Positions 24,709 to 36,372 of a stretch of 64,000 bases of DNA are shown here, piece by piece (the first letter of the stretch is position 1; each line of letters begins with the position of its first letter). The position numbers and the translations under genes were made by a program. The DNA is taken from NCBI GenBank assembly GCA_016802295.1, contig JAESIW010000115.1, positions 558,001 to 622,000 on the forward strand, read 5' to 3'. The notes under the pieces were generated by a model. It ran no database searches and was not told the origin of the DNA. It saw only the letters and a list, made by a program, of their open reading frames with translations. This DNA is from Brachionus rotundiformis. Its lineage: Eukaryota; Rotifera; Eurotatoria; Ploima; Brachionidae.

Positions 24709-25778
24709 ACTAATAAGATTCAATATTATAATTTTGCATTGTTTTTTAAATAAAATTTATAAATTACCATCTTTTATTAATTTTTTGATTGAAACAGAGG
24801 TTTATTATTTTAATTTTAACTAAATTAGAAACAAAAAAACTAATTTTTTATTACGAAATTCAAGTCAATACTATGCTACAAGAATGTTCATTTAGCTGAT
24901 GATTAGATAATTTTTTCAATTTGGCTTAGTTAAATCAACTGTGATTTTGTCTTTTGAAGAACTTTATTTTGATATCTTAAAATTTGCAGAATTTGTCAAA
25001 ATCAACAATTCATATTAGATAATTTTTTCACATAATTTTATAATTTTTTACAACTAAAAGGACCAAGTCATTTGATTTTAACTTTAGATGACCTCTTTTG
25101 GGAATTTTGAAGACCTATAAATAATGAAGGAATAAATATTTTTTTCCATTTTTAACTTCTTCATTCAATTGTCTGCTATTTTATCTTAAGAATATATAAT
25201 TTTTTACTCACTGCCTTTATTTAGTGATATTTTATTTACAGTTAAAAAAATTGACCGAATTTTACCGGTGCTCCAAGTGTTAATATTAAATAAAATTCTA
25301 ATTCCAAATTATCTTAATTTTAATAATCTCTTCTTAGTTTTTAAAAATATTAAAATTAAGTTATAGACGTTCTACTAATTCAATTTCTTCAATTTATGAT
25401 ACCGTAAATTCTCGAAACTTAGTACATGTAATCGGATTTTTTAAGTTGTTACATGTAACAAGTACCATCTCGCCCATGTTATAACTTACTTAATTTTATT
25501 AAAAATCCGATTTAGTTACATGTACTAAGTTTCGATAATTTACGGTATAAAATATTATAAAAATTTAAAAAAAAATAATTTTTTTCATTAAGTTAGTCTT
25601 GAATTGAAAAATTTCTAAGAACTCATTTATTTTGCTTATTATTACTTTATGGGTGTTATTTTAATTTTTTGCTATAATAAAATAATGCTATAGAACATTT
25701 TTTTCTAATGTAAAAAAACAAATGATATAGAATAATTTCTTAAAAGGAAGATAATAAATAAAAAGGAAAAAAGATTAG
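24709..25778. other. Intergenic; contains a palindromic MITE
   Basis: Holds the WDR35 3' UTR and polyadenylation signal, then AT-rich sequence with the inverted-repeat element at 25399-25548. No gene is seen. Confidence 0.5.
25399..25548. mobile_element. Palindromic MITE, 150 bp
   Basis: The two ends are inverted copies of each other for about 45 bases: ATACCGTAAATT at 25399-25410, mirrored at 25537-25548. The arms share TCGAAACTTAGTACATGTAA, with one mismatch and a small indel inside. The centre contains a second palindrome, GTTACATGTAAC. This is the structure of a short non-autonomous DNA transposon. A TA flank may be present, but the target site is not certain. Confidence 0.75.
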
Positions 25779-26510
25779 TCAATTATTTTCGTTTAGGCAC
25801 TTGAAATGAATAATTGATCGATCTTTTGTTTTGTTTTTTGAGCCTCTCTTTTTTCTATCTACAGTCGGTTCAATATTCTCATTATTAGCTGAAACAATTG
25901 CTACAACATTATCACGAATACTTGAGCTAATGTCCTCTATCATATCTCTATATCTTCTTTTATCAAAGTAAAAGTTATAATAATTATGATTTAAATCATA
26001 TAAGTAAATAAGTAAATATTCTAAATTATTTGAAAATCTTTAAAAACTTAAAAAGTTTACCATTAACATTACTCAAATAATAAAATGATAAAGCTTGAAC
26101 AACAAAATTTAAATCAAGGCTTATTATACGGGCAGGCTAAAAAATACAAGGTAAATTTTGCCCATAACAAAAGTGGAAATACTGTAATTTTATTATTTCT
26201 TCTTGAAAAAATCTCAATTGTTTAGTGTCAAAAAAATAATTTTAGTTTTATTTAATTCTTTTTAAACTCTTTAAAATAAAATTTAAACCAATGTAAAAAA
26301 AATCCAATACGTTTACCATACAAACTCTTCTCTATTAATTAAAAAAAGTAACTAAGCTTAAGCCAATAAGTCAATAATATGATTGGAACTTTTGCTGGAA
26401 AAAGCTTTATTTTAAGAAAAAATAATTCAAGTCGTAGTTTTACCTCAGATTTATTGTTATAATTGGCTCGTAAAAAGAATTTTAATGGGTTAAAAAAATT
26501 TAAAGAATAA
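25779..26510 (-). CDS. Candidate unrecognised gene, 3' part, three exons
   Basis: Three minus-strand exons join in phase: 26444-26510, 26061-26136 and 25779-26020. They read NPLKFFLRANYNNKSE, then PARIISLDLNFVVQALSFYY, then a 79-codon exon ending in RKKRGSKNKTKDRS and a stop. Splice sites are GT-AG, but the intron at 26021-26060 is only 40 bp, shorter than any confident intron here. No 5' exon or start was found; the gene would be transcribed away from COPB2. I do not recognise the protein; the C-terminus is basic. It may be a real gene, a repeat-derived fragment or chance. Confidence 0.33.
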
Positions 26511-27086
26511 CTAAGAGCTACTGAAGACTGAATATAGATAAAAAAGTTAAAATAAATTTCTTATTTAAGTAATTTTTAAATTAAAAAAAGTATATATGTA
26601 GATGTATTTTTTTAAATTAATTAAAAAAGATTTTTTGTTAAATTTTTTGAAAATAGCAATTGTTAAATCTATTAACCTTGTTTGAGACCTAAAATATAAT
26701 AAATTTAATATTACAATTTAAATAATTTAATTAAGATAAATAGTAAAATCTAAAAGTGAGGTAGTAACGTCATTGAGTCATTTAATTTTATGCAAATGGG
26801 ACTGATCCTTTGCCAATTTATGCACATAATTCAAACTTAAATTTCAACTGATTGAAAAAATTTGAATTTTTTAGCTTTAAATCCAATGCATATACGAAAC
26901 GCATTCTATATTAGTTTTTGTTGGTTTTTTCGCAAATATTTTTTCTCTTTCTCTTGAACACGTATTGCTAATTTACATGCTAGTAATGATATTTAAAAAT
27001 TTTTTTTCTTAAATCTTTTTTAAAGTAACTGCTGTCATCATACCTAATCACCTTGAGTATAGAAAGCTATCTTTTAGAAACTTAAA
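26511..27086. other. Upstream region of COPB2
   Basis: AT-rich sequence that probably includes the COPB2 promoter and 5' UTR. No element or gene could be assigned. Confidence 0.35.
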
Positions 27087-30000
27087 ATGCCGCTTAAACT
27101 CGAAATAAAGCGTAAATTGTCGGCCAGGTCGGACAGAGTAAAATCTGTTGACATACATCCGTCCGAACCATGGATGCTTGTCAGTTTGTATAATGGCAAT
27201 GTTCATGTTTGGAACCATGAGAGTCAAGTACTATTTTATTTGGCCACATATGTTGTCAATAATTTTTCTTTTCTCAACTAAAAGCAATTGGTCAAATCAT
27301 TTGAAGTGTGCGAACCGCCTGTTAGAACTGCCAAATTTGTTGCCAGAAAAAATTGGATCATCACTGGTTCGGATGATATGCAAATTAGAGTATACAACTA
27401 CAATACCCTTGAAAGAGTACACATGTTTGAGGCGCACTCTGATTACATCAGATGCATTGCCGTCCATCCAACTCAATCCTTTATCTTATCTAGCAGTGGT
27501 ACGGATAAAATTTATTTTTTTGAATTTTGGTTTATAAAATATTATTTATAAAATTATTAAATTTAAATTTTATTTGAAAAAAAATTAGCTTTATTAAAAA
27601 TTGATCTAATAAAGATGACATGTCGATCAAACTTTGGGATTGGGACAACAAATGGACTTGTAAGCAGGTCTTTGAAGGACATACACACTATGTTATGCAG
27701 ATAGTATTTAATCCTAAAGACAACAACACATTTGCCAGTGCGAGCTTGGACAAGACTGTCAAAGTATGGCAGCTGGGCTCCACTCATCCAAATTTTACTT
27801 TAGAAGGTCATGAAAAAGGAGTCAATTGTGTAGACTACTATCATGGAGGTGACAAGCCGTATCTAATATCAGGAGCCGATGATCGACTTGTCAAAATATG
27901 GGACTATCAAAATAAGACCTGTGTTCAAACTCTAGAGGGTCATTCACAAAACATTTCTTCTGTAGCATTCCATACAGAATTGCCATTAATTTTGACCGGA
28001 TCTGAGGACGGCACTATAAAATTATGGCATTCAAACACTTACAGATTAGATAACACTTTAAACTATGGACTGGAAAGAGTGTGGGCGATATGTTGCCTAA
28101 AAGGTTCGAACAATGTGGCGATTGGATATGACGAAGGCAGTGTGATGATAAAGCTTGGCCGCGAAGAGCCGGCTATTTCAATGGACAGCAGTGGAAAAAT
28201 AATCTGGGCCAAGCATTCAGAAATACAGCAGGCCAATTTAAAGGCCATTACAGATCAAGAGTCTATAAAAGATGGTGAGCGCTTGGCTTTGAACATAAAG
28301 GACATGGGTGCTTGTGACATATATCCGCAGACAATTTCACACAACCCCAATGGTCGATTTGTAGTCGCATGTGGTGACGGCGAATACATAATTTACACTT
28401 CGATGGCTCTACGAAACAAAGCCTATGGTCCTGCGCAAGAATTTATTTGGTCATATGACTCGTCTGAATATGCCATCAGGGACAATAATACAATTAAAAT
28501 ATTTAAAAATTTCAAAGAAAGAAAGTCATTTAAACCAAGCTTTGGCACAGAGAATATCTATGGTGGTCAATTGTTAGGTGTTAAGTCGGTCAGTGGCTTG
28601 ACTTTTTATGATTGGGAAACAACTGATTTAATAAGACGCATTGAAATAACCCCAAAAATAATATATTGGTCAGAAAATGGAGAGTTGGTTTGTATTGCTT
28701 GTGAAGAAAGTTTCTACATACTTAGATATGATGCCGAAGCGTTTAGCCGTGCTCGCGATAACCCGGAACTAATGACCGAAGATGGTATTGAAGATGCATT
28801 CACTGTTTTGAATGAAGTAAGCGAATCAGTACGGACTGGACTGTGGATAGGCGATTGTTTTATTTATACAAATTCATTGAACAGATTAAATTATTATGTA
28901 GGAGGTGAGATATGCACTATTTCTCATCTGGACAGACAAATGTATTTACTTGGCTATATACCAAATGATAATAGAGTGTATTTAAGTGATAAGGAGCTGA
29001 GTATAGTTTCCTATTCGTTGTTGTTATCTGTTCTAGAATATCAAACTGCTGTGATGAGAAAAGACTTTGAAACAGCTGATAAAGTTTTGCCAACTATTCC
29101 AAAGGATCAGTGTTCCAGGGTTGCGCACTTTTTAGAAAAGCAGGGATTCAAGCAACAAGCTTTATTGGTCTCGAATGATTCAGAACACAAATTTGATTTG
29201 GCTTTGCAATTGGGAGACTTGAAAACAGCGTACAATATTGCCAAAGAGGCTGAAAATGAACAGAAATGGAAACAATTGGCCGAAATAGCTACTAAAAAGT
29301 GCGAGTTCGCTCTGGCTCAAGAATGTTTGCATCGAGCTGAAGATTTTGGTAGTTTAGTATTGCTGGCTAGTGCTACTGGTAATGCAAATATGATGGAAAA
29401 AATGGCTGAAAGTTCTAAAGAAAAGGGACAAAATAATATCTCATTTTTGTCTTATTTTGTTCTTGGAAAATTGGAAGAATGCTTGCAACTATTGATAGAT
29501 ACAAATAGAATTCCGGAAGCTGCTTTTTTTGCCAGAACATACTTGCCAAGCCAAATTCCAAGAGTGGTAAAATTATGGCGTGAAGAACTCAGCAAAACAA
29601 ATGAAAAAGCTGCACAAGCCATTGCCGATCCAACCGAATACGAAAATTTATTTGCCGGATACCAAAATTCTGTCAAAACTGAACAATTTTTAGAAAAAGA
29701 AAGACAAATGCTTTTTCCTGCATTCGAGTATCCAACTCAAACAGTAATAAGAGAATAAATAATTTATTATTTTATTAATATTCTTTTAATAGCCAAATAG
29801 TTTACGAAAACCAGTGGAGGAAATGCTGGCCGCTGAGGAGAACAATGAGTTTCATTTTGAACGCAAAATCGAGGCTGCCGAACTAGAAGAAGAATACTTC
29901 GAGACCGAAGAGGACAAATACAGCAAAAAAGAAGACTCGATAGCTAATTTGGCTAAGAAAATCACCGAAACAAAGCTGAGTCAATCTCCACCAAAGCCAG

Positions 30001-30122
30001 CTCAAAGTCCAGAAAAAGTTGAGTCTAAAGATGATGAAGATGATGATCTAGATATTGACTTAGAATTAGAAAATGTGGATACAACTGATGTTAATTTAGA
30101 TGATGAATTGTCAGATGATTAG
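27087..30122 (+). CDS. COPB2: Coatomer subunit beta' (beta'-COP)
   Basis: COPI coat subunit that binds KKXX-type sorting signals and works in Golgi-to-ER transport. Four exons: 27087-27227, 27285-27498, 27615-29743, 29793-30122; phases fit; 937 residues (human 906). The start, MPLKLEIKRKLSARSDRVKS, is nearly identical to the vertebrate one. WD repeats form two N-terminal propellers (HMFEAHSDYIRCIAVHPTQ, NFTLEGHEKGVNC, ISGADDRLVKIWDYQNK). An alpha-solenoid follows (EYQTAVMRKDFETADKVLPT, FLEKQGFKQQAL, ARTYLPSQIPRVVKLWRE). The C-terminal exon is Glu/Lys-rich and ends in the family's acidic tail (VDTTDVNLDDELSDD). The three short introns are 57, 116 and 49 bp. Codons are more G+C-rich than the surroundings, as expected for a highly expressed gene. 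Confidence 0.98.
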
Positions 30123-31433
30123 ATTATTTATGTTGAATTGTAGCCTTGTTTATATAATGAAATCGAAGGCATTGGGGTCCAAAATTAAAATATCGCCTCT
30201 TTTATGTTTTAAAATTATTTTTTTAGACTTTGATGCGAATTTTTTTCTAACTATTATTTTAATTTAAATAAATAAACAATTAACTAAATGGATGATAAGA
30301 TCTATTTATTTTACTTAACTTCAAAAATAGTCGGTTGTCTTTCCTAACTTTGTATTAATGGTAAAATAAAAATTCAAAAGAGCCCAAATTGTTGAATTAT
30401 TTCTATATTTTATCTAAATATTAATTCGTTATCTTTTACTTTGTACTTTTTTTAATATTAATTAAAAGTTCCAAAACCAGACTTAACAGGGATATTTATG
30501 CTTTGTTCATTTGGAAATATTTGCTGAAATTCCAAAGAGGGAACTTTGAAACTAAAAACAAAGAAAATCAAAAATTGTCTTAGTGTTTTAGAACCAAGAT
30601 TCGAGATTCGCGTTTGAAATAAATCAGAATAATTTAACGATGGCAAAAGTGAACCAATTATTTCCAAAACGTAGAAAATGATTTATATGACCATTCTATA
30701 AATGAAGAGTTTAATTAAAACAATTAAAACTAATGAATTCTATAAAAGCCAATCTGACAAATAGTTATTTGTGAAATAATGATATTAAAATAGTTCAAAT
30801 TTTTGCTTAATTATTTCAAAATGTAAATTTAAAAAGTGTTTAATTTATTAATTAATAAAATTAATCAGCTATCTTGGTCTTAACTGATGTAAAATATTTA
30901 TCAAAAAACTCAGGAGCAAACATTCAAGTGCTGACAAATGCATAATTATCTAGCATATTGTCTTAATTATCTAATCATAAATCTGGTGGTTTAATCAAGA
31001 TTTTTTTCATTAATAATTTAGATCGATTTTTATAAACCAAAAAATAATATTTTATATTTATATTAAATGTGTGATAAATAATTTTCTTAAGTAAATTTTG
31101 GTTGTGACATTTAATTAATACAATCATTTTTAATATTTTTTTAAAAAAAATTTAAAAAACAAAATCTGTCCTTATCGACTTCAAACCAACTAACAAATTT
31201 GTAAAATTTAAATATTGATTTCCCAATTAGTAAAAAATAATAGATAAATAAGACTCAAAATAACTGATGAATCATCACTTACAAAAATTTGTTGCCAATC
31301 ATTTTCATCAACTTTTCGTTTAATTTAACAAAGACTATTTGATTGTCATTGTATTTTTTTTAAAGGATAGAAAACATTTTTTTAAATTTTGAATAATTAA
31401 TTAAATTTTAAATTTGTTTAAACCGAATCAAAA
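30123..31433. other. Intergenic between COPB2 and POLR3D
   Basis: Contains the COPB2 3' end and AT-rich sequence. On the minus strand, 30463-30610 has a short exon-like stretch after an acceptor (FKVPSLEFQQIFPNEQSINI, stop). I could not build a gene around it, so it is not annotated as one. Confidence 0.35.
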
Positions 31434-32541
31434 ATGTCTGAAAGTAACAAAAATAATTCGGAATCAAATACCAATGGTTGAAAATATAGTTGAAAATCTA
31501 TTTTAAACTTATTTTAATTTTTTTTGTCAAGGAAAAAATATAAAAAAGGAGCCTGATAGTCAAAGTTCTTCAGTCCCTTCTCAGGCATCAGCTTCTAATC
31601 AGCAGAAAAGAGTTTTTGTTCCTAATTTATCAATAGATAGGACAAAAAGAGAAATGTATAATTTCTGTATCATTCAAAAAATATGATTTTTTAATATATT
31701 TTAGTAAAGCGGAGCCAGAGCAGCCAAAGCAAGAAAAAAATAAACAACGTAGACCAATAGTGCCTAATTTAGCCGCATCAAGAGGTCGCAACAGAAACCA
31801 AAATCTTATCCAATCTCACTCAATATTCGAAGCTGGCCCTGCTGAATCAACTAAAAGATGTAATTGTTTTTTTCATTTCTTAGATAATTAGTTTTTTATT
31901 ATCTTAAATAATCATTAGTTGCCAATAAAGACCAATCTGAAACAGGATATAGCCGAGTGGTTGGTCAATCGCTTAGATCATCAAAAAGTGAGAAAAGAGA
32001 ACCAGATGAGCCAAGTATTGCTCGCCAAAAGGCTGATCAGAATATTTTGATTAAGGAATCAAAAGAGGATGACCATCCGGTCTATGTTAAGCTTAAGTAC
32101 GATGTTAAAGAAGAATTGAATGTGATAGATGCAAAAGCCAGAGAGGATGCAAAAAACCAAAATGAAAAAAATTTAAAAAATACTTTTTTACCTGATGATA
32201 GATCAGATAAAAGTATAGAAAAATTAATTTTGTTTCAGTTGCCGGAAAATTTACAAATAAACGAGTTAAGTGAGGGAAAAATCGGTAAAATACGCATCAG
32301 AAAATCTGGTAAAATTGACATGCTTTTCAATGAGGATAAATATTTAAATATGTCACTAAGTGTATCAGCGCCTTTTCTTCAAGTATGATCAATTAAATAA
32401 ATGATTAATTAGTTTTGTAAAAAGTAAAATCAATATTTAAAGGACGCTGTTGGTGTTGAGGTAGATAATGATCAAGAAAATGGAATAATGTGTAATATTG
32501 GCCATGTAATGAACAAAATAGTTTGCTCGCCAAAATTTTAA
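31434..32541 (+). CDS. POLR3D: DNA-directed RNA polymerase III subunit RPC4
   Basis: RPC4 pairs with RPC5 in a TFIIF-like subcomplex of RNA polymerase III that acts in initiation and termination. Five exons: 31434-31476, 31532-31655, 31705-31859, 31919-32382, 32443-32541; phases fit; 294 residues (human 398, so the variable middle is short). Diagnostic blocks are IQSHSIFEAGPAE (human IQSHSIFEQGPAE), LSEGKIGKIRIRKSGKIDML (human LTEGQVGKLLIRKSGRVQLL), FLQDAVGVEV and the C-terminal GHVMNKIVCSPKF. The first donor (GTTGAA) is weak, so the very N-terminus is less certain. The gene runs head-on into RPS15A; the two stop codons are 115 bp apart. Confidence 0.93.
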
Positions 32542-32656
32542 TGTCTTTTGTTATTAAAATGATCTAATAAATTAAACTAATAATAAAAATATAATCTTTT
32601 TTTAATTAATTTATTTTTCCTTTCCCGGTCACCCAGGTATTGATTTTAAAGAAATT

Positions 32657-33161
32657 TTAGAAAAAGAATCCCAAAATTTTTCCTCCAGTGTGTTTACGTC
32701 TGGCTTCTTCGTGGTCCATAATTCCGTGTGAAGTTGTCAATACAAGGTAGCTTAAATAGAAAATTAGGGTTTTATCCTTTATTTGTGTAAGAGATTCAAG
32801 TCAAGGATAAGTACCCGAATTGACGAGAAGGCAAAAGATTTTTGGTCCATTGTTCAATTGAGTTGATTGTGACGTCAAATCTTGGCGAAATAACACCGCA
32901 CTTTGGCAACAATTAATTACTTTTTTCAAAAGTTTAGAATAATTTTACTTTGTTCAATCGACCATTTAAGTTGACGACAATTTTTCCAGCTCTGTGGTCA
33001 TCAATGATTTCGAATTCACCAATGTAGCCATGTTTCATCATGACAGTCAAGAATTTTACGATGACTTTTGAGCATGGTCTCAACAATACTTGTCTTTTGT
33101 GTCGTTTTTCAGCATTGCAGAGAGTTTTCAAAGCATCGGCAAGTGAATTCATACGAACCAT
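32657..33161 (-). CDS. RPS15A: 40S ribosomal protein S15a (uS8)
   Basis: Core component of the small ribosomal subunit. Three exons in translation order: 32949-33161, 32815-32900, 32657-32750. The product is exactly 130 residues, the usual animal length. Most of it is nearly identical to the human protein: MVRMNSLADALKTL, MMKHGYIGEFEIIDDHRAGK, GVISPRFDV, NLLPSRQFG and the ending GGKILGFFF. Introns are 48 and 64 bp. The glycine codon in QFG is split by intron 2. It lies tail-to-tail with POLR3D. Confidence 0.98.
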
Positions 33162-34029
33162 CTTTTCTTCTTTGTAAGTTTAAGATATCAACTCTAGTTT
33201 AAAAAGGAATAATTTGATTATAATTGAGAAATGGTAAGACGCTGATCGAAAAGGATATAAAAATTAAAAAATATTATTTTAAATAAATTTAAAAAATAAC
33301 TAGCAAAATTTTAAAGCATGATAAAATATTTTATTTTAATTTAATAAAGGTTTCTATATGCTAGAAAAAATAATTGTGTTAAAAATTGTTTTGATTTTGC
33401 ATTCAAAAATATTTTCTCTATATTAGTCTTAAATGCAGATATTGTTTTCAATTTGTTGAAATAAAGTTAAATTTTGTATTTACTTAATGCTCAACTAGTT
33501 ACTCTAACTAATATTGAAAATCGTATTCAAAAGCTAAATTTAAAAAATTTAAAATCGTTCTCATCAAAAACTGAGGCTGTGGAAAATTTTCATGCCATTT
33601 TTTTAAATTGTTAAATTTTACTTAAAAAAGTTTATTCATTTTTTAAAATATATTAAAATTAACTTAAATTTTGGCCATTCACTAAGTTATGTATTTTTAC
33701 AGACAAGGCTTAATATACAAAAAATCACAAGTCATGAATTATGCTTGTGAATGAAGGGAAACTGGTGAAAGAAATCAGCAAATGTTTAATGTTATGGTTT
33801 TTCATAATCACAACACTTCTCATAAAAAGTTTATTTGGAATCATATCTCTATTTAATTAATCAACTTATTAGTTTAGTATTTAAGCAAGCTGTTGCATTA
33901 TCTAAGAGCACTTAAGATTATATTCGGTATACATGAATCTTACAAACGTAGTTTTTGGCCATGTATTCTAGAATGCATCGAAAATACTTAAAGAATATAT
34001 AGTGATGTATTATCGAATACATATATGTA

Positions 34030-34184
34030 CAGTCGAGTCTGGATAATACGATGTGTTTAGGCGGAAAAAATGGGCATCGTATTAATCAAATTTGCATGTT
34101 AAAGGATTATTATATTCGGGGATATAAATTATGAAAAAAAATATCGTTTTAAAGCGAATATCGTTACAACAAGACTCGACCTTG
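34030..34184. mobile_element. Possible pogo/Tc1-like MITE
   Basis: The ends are imperfect inverted repeats: CAGTCGAGTCT on the left and AGACTCGACCTTG on the right. Matching continues partly inward (ATACGAT against ATCGTTA). The 155-bp length and CAGT-type terminus recall pogo/Tigger non-autonomous elements. The match is short and no TA duplication was confirmed. Confidence 0.4.
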
Positions 34185-34696
34185 CTTAACTTTTACAAAA
34201 ATACATCAATGTATTTGAAAATATTTGCTATTGTATTCCAAAAGTATTTGCAATGAGTCTTTTGCGAGACTATTCAGGGATAATGTGAACAATCGTGGAT
34301 AATCATCAATCAATAGCTTTCGTATTCGATGATGCAGTTCGTATATTTAGACGTCATATTCCACAATACATCGTGAATCAAAGGAAACTGTTTCCAGTGA
34401 AAACGGTAGTATGTGTACATAACCGAAAAAAAGAAAACTATCAAGTAGTAAATATGGAACCAGATGAAGCCAATGGACAAGCATTATACAGTAGAGAAAA
34501 AAATTTTAAATGCGATTTCCCAAAATTACAAGCAATTTAAAGATGTGTTTAAGCTCAAAAACAATATTGATGTCCTAAACCATACATATTAATATGTATT
34601 CTTGATGTATTCTCAGTATATTTAAGTAGTGTTGTTAAGTCTGTATTGGTATATGAATCTTAATGTAAGAGAGTGACTAATTGTGATCTTTAGAAA

Positions 34697-34812
34697 ATCG
34701 AAGTATTCCATAACAATCATATACGAAAAATCTGATAATCGTCTATCCGAAAGTTATTACAAATGAGAAGCTGTACAAAAGATTATATACTGAGTCGATT
34801 TTAAACCTAGTA
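34697..34812 (+). repeat. Dispersed repeat, copy 2
   Basis: Same-orientation partner of 12316-12430, roughly 70% identical by eye over about 112 bp (ATTACAAATGAGAAGCTGTA here). It sits at the edge of the repeat-rich block, which suggests the copy in STK11IP intron 5 came from the same element family. Confidence 0.55.
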
Positions 34813-36372
34813 CCAACATAAGGACAGCAAAACATTAAATGGCTTTACATCAGACATTGAGAGAAAACTGTTTGTCACAGAACCTATTGAGCTAAAAAAG
34901 CCGTAGTAATATCACAGCTACTATTACTATTAAAGTATCAAAAAGATCTTAAGCTCATCTAATGTTTTATAATATTCTACCTATCTTCTATGTATAATCA
35001 TTAAAAATATATTTTATTTAAAAAAATCTAAATAATACGTTCTTTTCGACATTAGAGATAAATAAGTATGCAAAAACTTGCTACTCGGAGAGGCTCACTT
35101 GTGAAATAAGGTTTTAATTATTTCTTCAAATAAATTTTTGTAGACAGTCATCTTGACCACAATTAAAAAAAGATCTCATTAAGTTAGAAAGAGAAGTTGA
35201 TAGATGGAAAGATTTCTATATTTCAGCTGAACATGTTTGAATCTGTGTATTGTATATTGGTGATTGCTTGTTTCTGATTCTACTCATTAATCAAGGTTTA
35301 TTAGGTTTATTATAGAAAATTAAACTATTTAAATAAAAAATAAAACTCTTCCAAATCTAAACTTTTTATCGCCATATGACTCGATTTTAAAATTTGATTA
35401 ATAATTTGATTATAATAATAAATAGTTAATTTAGAACAATAGATTTTCTATTGAAACATATGATTAAGCTCCAAATTATGCTTAATCATATGTTTCAATT
35501 TCTTTTTGGCGTAATTAACAAACTTGATTTCCTTTTTTATATTCCTGTTAAACCTTTTGACTTTATTTTGATGATTTTTTAGATTCATCTATATCTCTAT
35601 TATTATTCTCCATTCTACAGCTTTATTTTTTAGTATGATTTGGGGCATTTTTTAGCAATTAATTATTCAATAATATAAAGAAATTTTAATATTAGTATTA
35701 ATCAAAAAACGGTTTTAGAAATTATTATTTTTTATTTCAACAAAACTTTGTTAATTCGCTTCAACTAAATAAATTTAAACTAGAAGATTAAAAACTTCCA
35801 AAATTTAAATACTCTTTCTCTGAAATTTTCGTCTAAATAAGTTTGTTTAGAGTACAGAATTTAATGAGGGTATAAAAAAGAAAAAAGAAAACTAATTAAT
35901 TAAATTTAAAGAAGCAAATTTTAAAATTAATTCAGGAATTTTATGATCATTTCATTGCTTAAAAAAAGCAATTGAAATCAATAATTAAATGAAAATTAAC
36001 AGACTTTCCTTTATTTTAATTTTTAAAATAGAAAAATAATTTAAAATTATAAAGATGATTTTCTATTATTTATAAACTTTAAGCCCTGGATCGAGTATTT
36101 TTACAAGAAAATATTATTTAAATGTTTTTTAAAATTCATTTAAACAAATATTTAAACAGCAATTTTGAATTTTATTTTTAAAAGTTGACGAATTTAAGAC
36201 TAATAAGATTATTTTTATTATTGACAAGTTTGATGTAGCTAAAATCAATTTATTTCCGTTCTTTTTTTAAATAATTAGAAATTTTTTCAAAAATCAATAT
36301 GAAAAAAAAACTACTTAATATCAAAGCCAAATAATTTTTATTCAAAAGTTTAAATCATTAAAGCAAGTTCCA

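Larger units (their letters stand above)
33162..36372. other. Repeat-rich intergenic region
   Basis: No solid gene over 3.2 kb. The first bases carry the RPS15A promoter side. From about 33900 to 34830 the sequence is made of repeat-like material: many GTATTC/GAATAC words, a pogo-like inverted-repeat element (34030-34184) and a second copy of the dispersed repeat (34697-34812). An 81-codon open frame at 34295-34540 inside this block has no recognisable domain. From 34830 to 36370 I see only AT-rich DNA. Confidence 0.45.

Noticed and set aside
30458..30667. 69-codon minus-strand frame and exon-like FKVPSLEFQQIFPNEQ
   Set aside because: A partial join to an upstream segment (WSYKSFST) is possible, but other exons and a start could not be built in phase. 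Kept only as a note.
30840..31370. Short minus-strand open stretches (MFAPEFFDKYFTSVKTKIAD; MKMIGNKF with a GTAAGT donor)
   Set aside because: They look protein-like, but no consistent set of donors, acceptors and phases joins them into one gene divergent from POLR3D.
34295..34540. 81-codon plus-strand frame inside the repeat block
   Set aside because: No recognisable domain, flanked by repeat sequence; more likely a relic or chance frame than a gene.
33900..34680. Possible LTR pair (similar ATGAATCTTA contexts near 33932 and 34653)
   Set aside because: Similarity is short and patchy, with no primer-binding site, polypurine tract or internal ORF.
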